A stretch of 64,000 bases of DNA, from positions 81,261,980-81,325,979 of the forward strand of contig CP136063.1 of the NCBI GenBank assembly GCA_032622095.1, written 5' to 3'. The position numbers and the translations under genes are program-made. Source of the DNA: Siphonodentalium dalli. Its lineage: Eukaryota; Mollusca; Scaphopoda; Gadilida; Siphonodentaliidae. Of this stretch, positions 60,278 through 64,000 are shown piece after piece. The notes below the pieces were generated by a model that saw only the letters and a program-made list of their open reading frames with translations, did not search any database and was not told the DNA's origin. Each line of letters starts with the position of its first letter. Positions within the stretch are counted from its first letter, which is position 1.

Positions 60278-60661
60278 GCACGCAGGCGATGTTTAAACAT
60301 GATTTATCGGTGCATGGCACCAATTTAAGCTTATTCGCCGGATCAAAGCAGCATGTCGAATCGAGCTTGCCACTGTGGATGATGCTCGATTATCGCAGCT
60401 AAAGGAAGGTAACTCCTGGATTCTTTGTGGAGGATGTTGAATGGAATGCGTAGAAGTTTGATAAATGGATCTGGATGGTTATTTTTCGAAGTGTGCATGG
60501 ATTAGAGGCCCATTTAATTTTTGATTCACTTATTATTTTTTTTTTATAGTGCCTTGATATATGGTTTTAATAACAATCTATGCCATAAAATATGATTAAA
60601 ATACTATAATTCTTCACCATTTGAAACGTCTGTATCTCAGAAGATGAGAAATAGAAAACAG
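60278..60661 (+). other. Presumed 3' untranslated region
   Basis: About 380 bp of unique AT-rich sequence lies between the stop codon and an inverted G-type repeat at 60662. No ORF or element is seen. An ATTAAA at 60595-60600 is the first plausible polyadenylation signal; I see no canonical AATAAA in this stretch. Confidence 0.4.
60595..60600 (+). terminator. Candidate polyadenylation signal ATTAAA
   Basis: This common variant hexamer lies 318 bp after the PIK3R stop codon. Position is the only support; the true site may lie farther on, beyond the repeat at 60662-60957. Confidence 0.25.
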
Positions 60662-60957
60662 CTTCCAGAATGCAACAGAATTCAAGCTAAAATGGAAGGG
60701 GAATAACTCTATCTTTAAGATATAGAGTTATTCCGCCTCCATTGAAAATAATACACTTTGCATTACAATCCAGATGAAAATTAAGTACAAAAACATGTTG
60801 GTAACTCAACAAAAACAACATGTTCACAGTTTATTTCACTGGATAAGTTGATAATACGATGTTTTGTAGCTCCCTCTTTCAAATGGTACATTATTAAATA
60901 TGGCATATATTTTATATAAAATTATTTGGGGGTTCGAAAATTAAGTGGGCCTTTAAG
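60662..60957 (-). repeat. G-type repeat, inverted copy downstream of the gene
   Basis: Same sequence as 50226-50525 on the other strand, ending gaaaattaagtgggccttta. It may lie in the 3' UTR or just beyond it. Confidence 0.78.
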
Positions 60958-61390
60958 AAGATTTGAAAAATGATGTGGTATTTAGTAGATATAACAGATA
61001 TTTTTCAGATCAAGAGGTGATAAAATTATACAATTATCATTATTGGTCAACTTTTATCAACATCGTTGCATAAAATGTTGAAATTGTTAAGTTTGACACC
61101 TGTTTCATTTTGCACTGAACACAGAAACCAAGGCCAGTACTCGAATCTTATGTGTGCCTTCACTCCGACTACATACATATTTTTCAAATCAAATTTGACG
61201 TTGAAACCAGCTGTTGAAACATTGAATTTTTGTGGAAACAAAATCATTGTGAAAATGGAAGAGTTTATTTGAAAGATCTAGTAAGAATAGTTTTCATACC
61301 ATTCTCCTATTTTCGAGATGAATTTTTTAAAATTAGTTAGGTGTATGAATAGTAGTGGAATTGAAGGTGGTGTTATCATAAAGGTCTTAA

Positions 61391-61575
61391 CCCTTTCGAA
61401 ACTAAATACCTATTGACAAGTAGTACCCTGAGGAAATGTTCAGATAATAAGTTCAACAAACATTTGTTGAACATATTATCTGAACATTTCCCACCAATGA
61501 ATATGAATACTGCACTTGTATTATCTTTTCGTAATAGTGTTGTCTGCTCATTTTCCCCGAACACCCCTCAGTTTG
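61391..61575. mobile_element. PB-D MITE, internally deleted
   Basis: TTAA at 61387-61390, then both copies of the 'gttcagataataagttcaac' arm in inverted orientation. Confidence 0.6.
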
Positions 61576-61796
61576 TTGAACTTCTTAAATCACCCCTAAA
61601 TGATAGTTATAGTGTCAATAGCGGTAGCAGTCATGTATTAAACTTATCAGACAGAAGGGTGTGGATAAATACAGAACACAACTGAATGCATCATAATCAG
61701 GAATATTTTATCAAATTTGTATCGGACAGCGCATAGTCACATTTCACTCAAGCTCCACTTTTCATGAAATATATCCTTGCACCATCTGTCGATGTA

Positions 61797-62290
61797 CAGT
61801 AATGCCCTGAATAATCGACTCCTTTACCCAACAGAACGGCCCTGTGCCAATGCATTCTCTTATATATGCGAGTCGACCATAGGTCGCCTCGCATATATAA
61901 GAGAATGCATTGGCTTAACACATATTAAAAATGATAAAATTGTCAAAGAATGTAGAAAAATATTATAAAAAATGTTAAAAAAGATTTTTTTAGGCCAATG
62001 CATTCTCTTATATATGCGAGGCGACCTATGGTCGACTCGCATATATAAGAGAATGCATTGGCACAGGGCATAACTGTAACCATCACAATGTGGTCAATGA
62101 ACCGGTTCCAATGATATCCATATTTGTATGGTGTTATTGAGACAGACCGAAGATATTTTAGGCTGTTGAAGCTTTATTTGGGCGTTTTTGGCCGGTTTGT
62201 TGGGTAAAGGGTTAACCACAGCAGAATTATGGGTAATTTTTAAGGATTTAGTTGGAATTATGGCTTTTTGGCATTCATCGGAAAGATCAC
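61797..62290. mobile_element. MAR-A MITE interrupted by PB-B, right half missing
   Basis: Left end cagtaatgccctgaataatc, PB-B from 61822, then accacagcagaattatggg to ggaaagatcac. Confidence 0.78.
61822..62211. mobile_element. PB-B MITE nested in MAR-A, left end trimmed
   Basis: The right end abuts TTAA at 62212-62215, inside MAR-A sequence (ccacagcagaatt follows). On the left MAR-A runs straight into TTTACCCAAC, so the TTAA and first bases have been lost. Confidence 0.8.
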
Positions 62291-62372
62291 AGGTTTTCTC
62301 AGTATTCAGGTTTCTGAGGGTTAAAATATTTTCATGGGAACACCACCTTTATAACACGTTATAGAGTCTTAA

Positions 62373-62625
62373 CCCTTCTATGATTGGAGCTTCCTGAAAT
62401 TTTGCGAAAACCCTGTGCCAATGCATTCTCTTATATATGCGAGTCTTCCGTAGGGAGCCTCGCATTTATAAGAGAATACATTGGCCTAACTATTTACCTT
62501 GACCTTGTAAGCCAGTGCTTTCTCTTATATATTCGAAGCTCCCTATGGGAGACTCGCATATATAAGAGAATGCACTGGCACAGGACCTTGAATGCTGCAC
62601 CAGCTCGGCTCCCGTCATGAAAGGG
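62373..62625. mobile_element. PB-E MITE, full length
   Basis: TTAA at 62369-62372 and 62626-62629. Both hairpins are well preserved; the loops read cttccgtagggag and gctccctatggga. Confidence 0.82.
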
Positions 62626-62739
62626 TTAACTAAAGTTTGTTATGTTGTCGAAATAGCTCTTCATACTTCACTTTTGTCGAAATTTTCAATGGTTCTCATT
62701 CCTTACAAAATTTTTCACAATTCACAGCATCTTCTATGT

Positions 62740-62972
62740 TTCACCATTTCTTTATCAAATACTCATTGAAAAGTAGTTCCCTTAGGTAATCTTCAGATAA
62801 TACGTTCAACAAAGGTCATTTGTTGAACTTATTATCTGAACATTTCCCTACAATAAATAAATGTTATCTATTGTCTGCTTATTATTCATGAAAACCCCTC
62901 TGGATGAATAATAGACCATTCCAATGTATTCTTTTATAACTGACTGGGAGAATCCATTTATAATAGAAAGGG
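62740..62972. mobile_element. PB-D MITE, right part intact
   Basis: Ends ...agaaaggg followed by TTAA 62973-62976; reads as the reverse complement of the left-end copies. Confidence 0.65.
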
Positions 62973-63107
62973 TTAAAGATGTACTGTATTTAATATGGTT
63001 CCAGACCTCCAGTTGCAACAATAATTTTTTTTATAACAGATAATTTTACATTTAAATACTATTGGCTTTTTCCCTATTTAAAAGATTGATTAGAAACTAC
63101 TCGTGGA

Positions 63108-63259
63108 CAAGCCTGGAAATAGTGTGTCTTGACATTTGCCGAATGAGGTACCCAGAGGGTGAATTTAGTGACACTATCCCGCATGGCGGGTTAGCATCAC
63201 AAAATTCACCCTCTGGGAACCTCATTAAGCAAATATCAGACATACAATTTCCAGACTTG
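63108..63259. mobile_element. hAT-C MITE, short form
   Basis: Ends caagcctggaaatag...atttccagacttg; target copies CTCGTGGA and CTCATGGA. Confidence 0.8.
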
Positions 63260-63548
63260 CTCATGGACTATCAAATAGTTTTATAAAAATCAAATAAATT
63301 TATTTGTTTGTGCAAAATTTGTTTTGTAGAAAATAGATAGAAATAGACATGAGCGAAATATTTATTCTGCTCGGCTTAGCCAATCTATTTCCACCTGAAT
63401 TTCTGAAAAGTTAGAATACTTTTAAACAATAAATTATCAAAATATCCCCCATGAACCCCACCATCCTTATATAATCTGTTTTTAAAAGGTGTAGAAATAT
63501 AACAAGAAAGTCTTATAAAACAAATCTAGTCTGAAATTGTGTATATAA

Positions 63549-64000
63549 GGCCAAACAAAAAAAGATATTTGATTCTCAGGCAATTTGTTTTTGAAAAACA
63601 TTACGGGAGCGAGGGTTTTATTTTTTTCTGCTCTTAGTAGCATGGGTTATTATACAGTAATGCCCTAATTAATCGACCCCTTAACCACAGCAGAATTATG
63701 GGTAACTTTTCAGGATTTAGTCGAAAATATGGCTTTATATATTGCCATTCATCGGAAAGCTCTACCCGAGAGCTTTCCAATGAATGGCAACAAGCCATAT
63801 TTCCGACTAAATCCTGAAAAGTTACCCTTAATTCTGCTGTGGTTAAGGAGTAGATTATTTAGAGCACTACTGTACCTTCCCAGGTCCAGAAAATGTAGGG
63901 AGAACTTTGTAGTGGATAGACTAATTTAATCTGATATAAAGAATGACAAATTATGACAATGTACTGCCCATACATGAGATATATATTGATATGATTTTAA
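63549..64000. mobile_element. Second copy of the 3551-4461 element, cut by the window end, MAR-A inside
   Basis: ataaggccaaac, gattctcaggcaattt and gggagcgagggttttat match 3551 onward; the MAR-A at 63655-63872 interrupts it. Confidence 0.65.
63655..63872. mobile_element. MAR-A MITE with an empty-site control in the window
   Basis: Inserted at TA in gggttattaTAccttcccagg; the same sequence without the insert is at 3674-3695. Confidence 0.88.

Noticed and set aside
59098-59554. Minus-strand frames inside the 923 bp hAT-like element
   Set aside because: Too short and without hAT dimerisation or RNase H motifs; the element looks non-autonomous.
1-64000. Search for an SH3 domain, tRNA genes and rRNA genes
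   Set aside because: No SH3 signature (ALYDY, W-W-x-G) near the 5' exons and no cloverleaf or rRNA sequence that I could recognise by eye; this is not exhaustive.

Overview
The window is animal nuclear DNA: one long intron-rich gene on the + strand, embedded in AT-rich introns crowded with short non-autonomous transposable elements. Introns are GT-AG with clean donors (gtaagt, gtgagt). The repeats include elements with ACGG/CCGT-type microsatellites next to 170-190 bp tandem cores, the layout known from 'pearl'/Helitron-derived elements of bivalve molluscs. A mollusc, probably a bivalve, is therefore the best guess; this is inference from repeat style, not proof.

The gene (18 exons recognised, 546 to stop at 60275-60277) encodes a class IA phosphoinositide 3-kinase regulatory subunit of the p85 type (pro-orthologue of PIK3R1/2/3). 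Domain order along the exons: second half of a C1 zinc finger (546-643), SAM domain (2308-2442 plus 16175-16255), short linker (30892-30943), complete C1 domain (31686-31805 plus 35452-35556), RhoGAP/BH domain (45931-50198), proline-rich linker (51629-52303), nSH2 (52303-54206), iSH2 coiled coil (54741-57370), cSH2 (58375-60277). All junction phases agree except in the second nSH2 exon, which carries one extra G in a GGG run (54029-54031). The 5' end of the gene lies outside the window, and no SH3 domain is seen. Joined, the exons code for about 827 residues, with the extra base discounted.

Everything else is intron or 3' flank. I define these repeat families from the sequence. MAR-A: about 213 bp near-perfect palindrome, TA target duplication, CAGTAATG ends (Tc1/mariner-like). 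PB-B, PB-D, PB-E, PB-F: elements bounded by TTAA with CCCTTT...AAAGGG ends (piggyBac-like). hAT-C: 80-470 bp palindromic elements with CAAGCCT/CAAGTCT ends and 8 bp target duplications. Three longer hAT-like elements with perfect 8 bp duplications lie at 8104-8991, 49150-49688 and 59024-59946. Helitron/pearl-like elements carry tandem cores at 14338-15300 and 24302-25557. Several insertions can be checked against an empty copy of the same site inside this window.

The most unusual signals are the C1-SAM-C1 N-terminus on a p85 subunit, the single-base frame break in nSH2, a fourfold tandem duplication of an exon tail with its splice donor (58507-58725), and one hairpin module shared by MITE families whose ends differ. 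Stretches where I see nothing beyond plain intron or flank: 2720-3050, 7060-7880, 26780-28005, 31000-31680, 32000-32870, 41205-42100 and 60960-61385.
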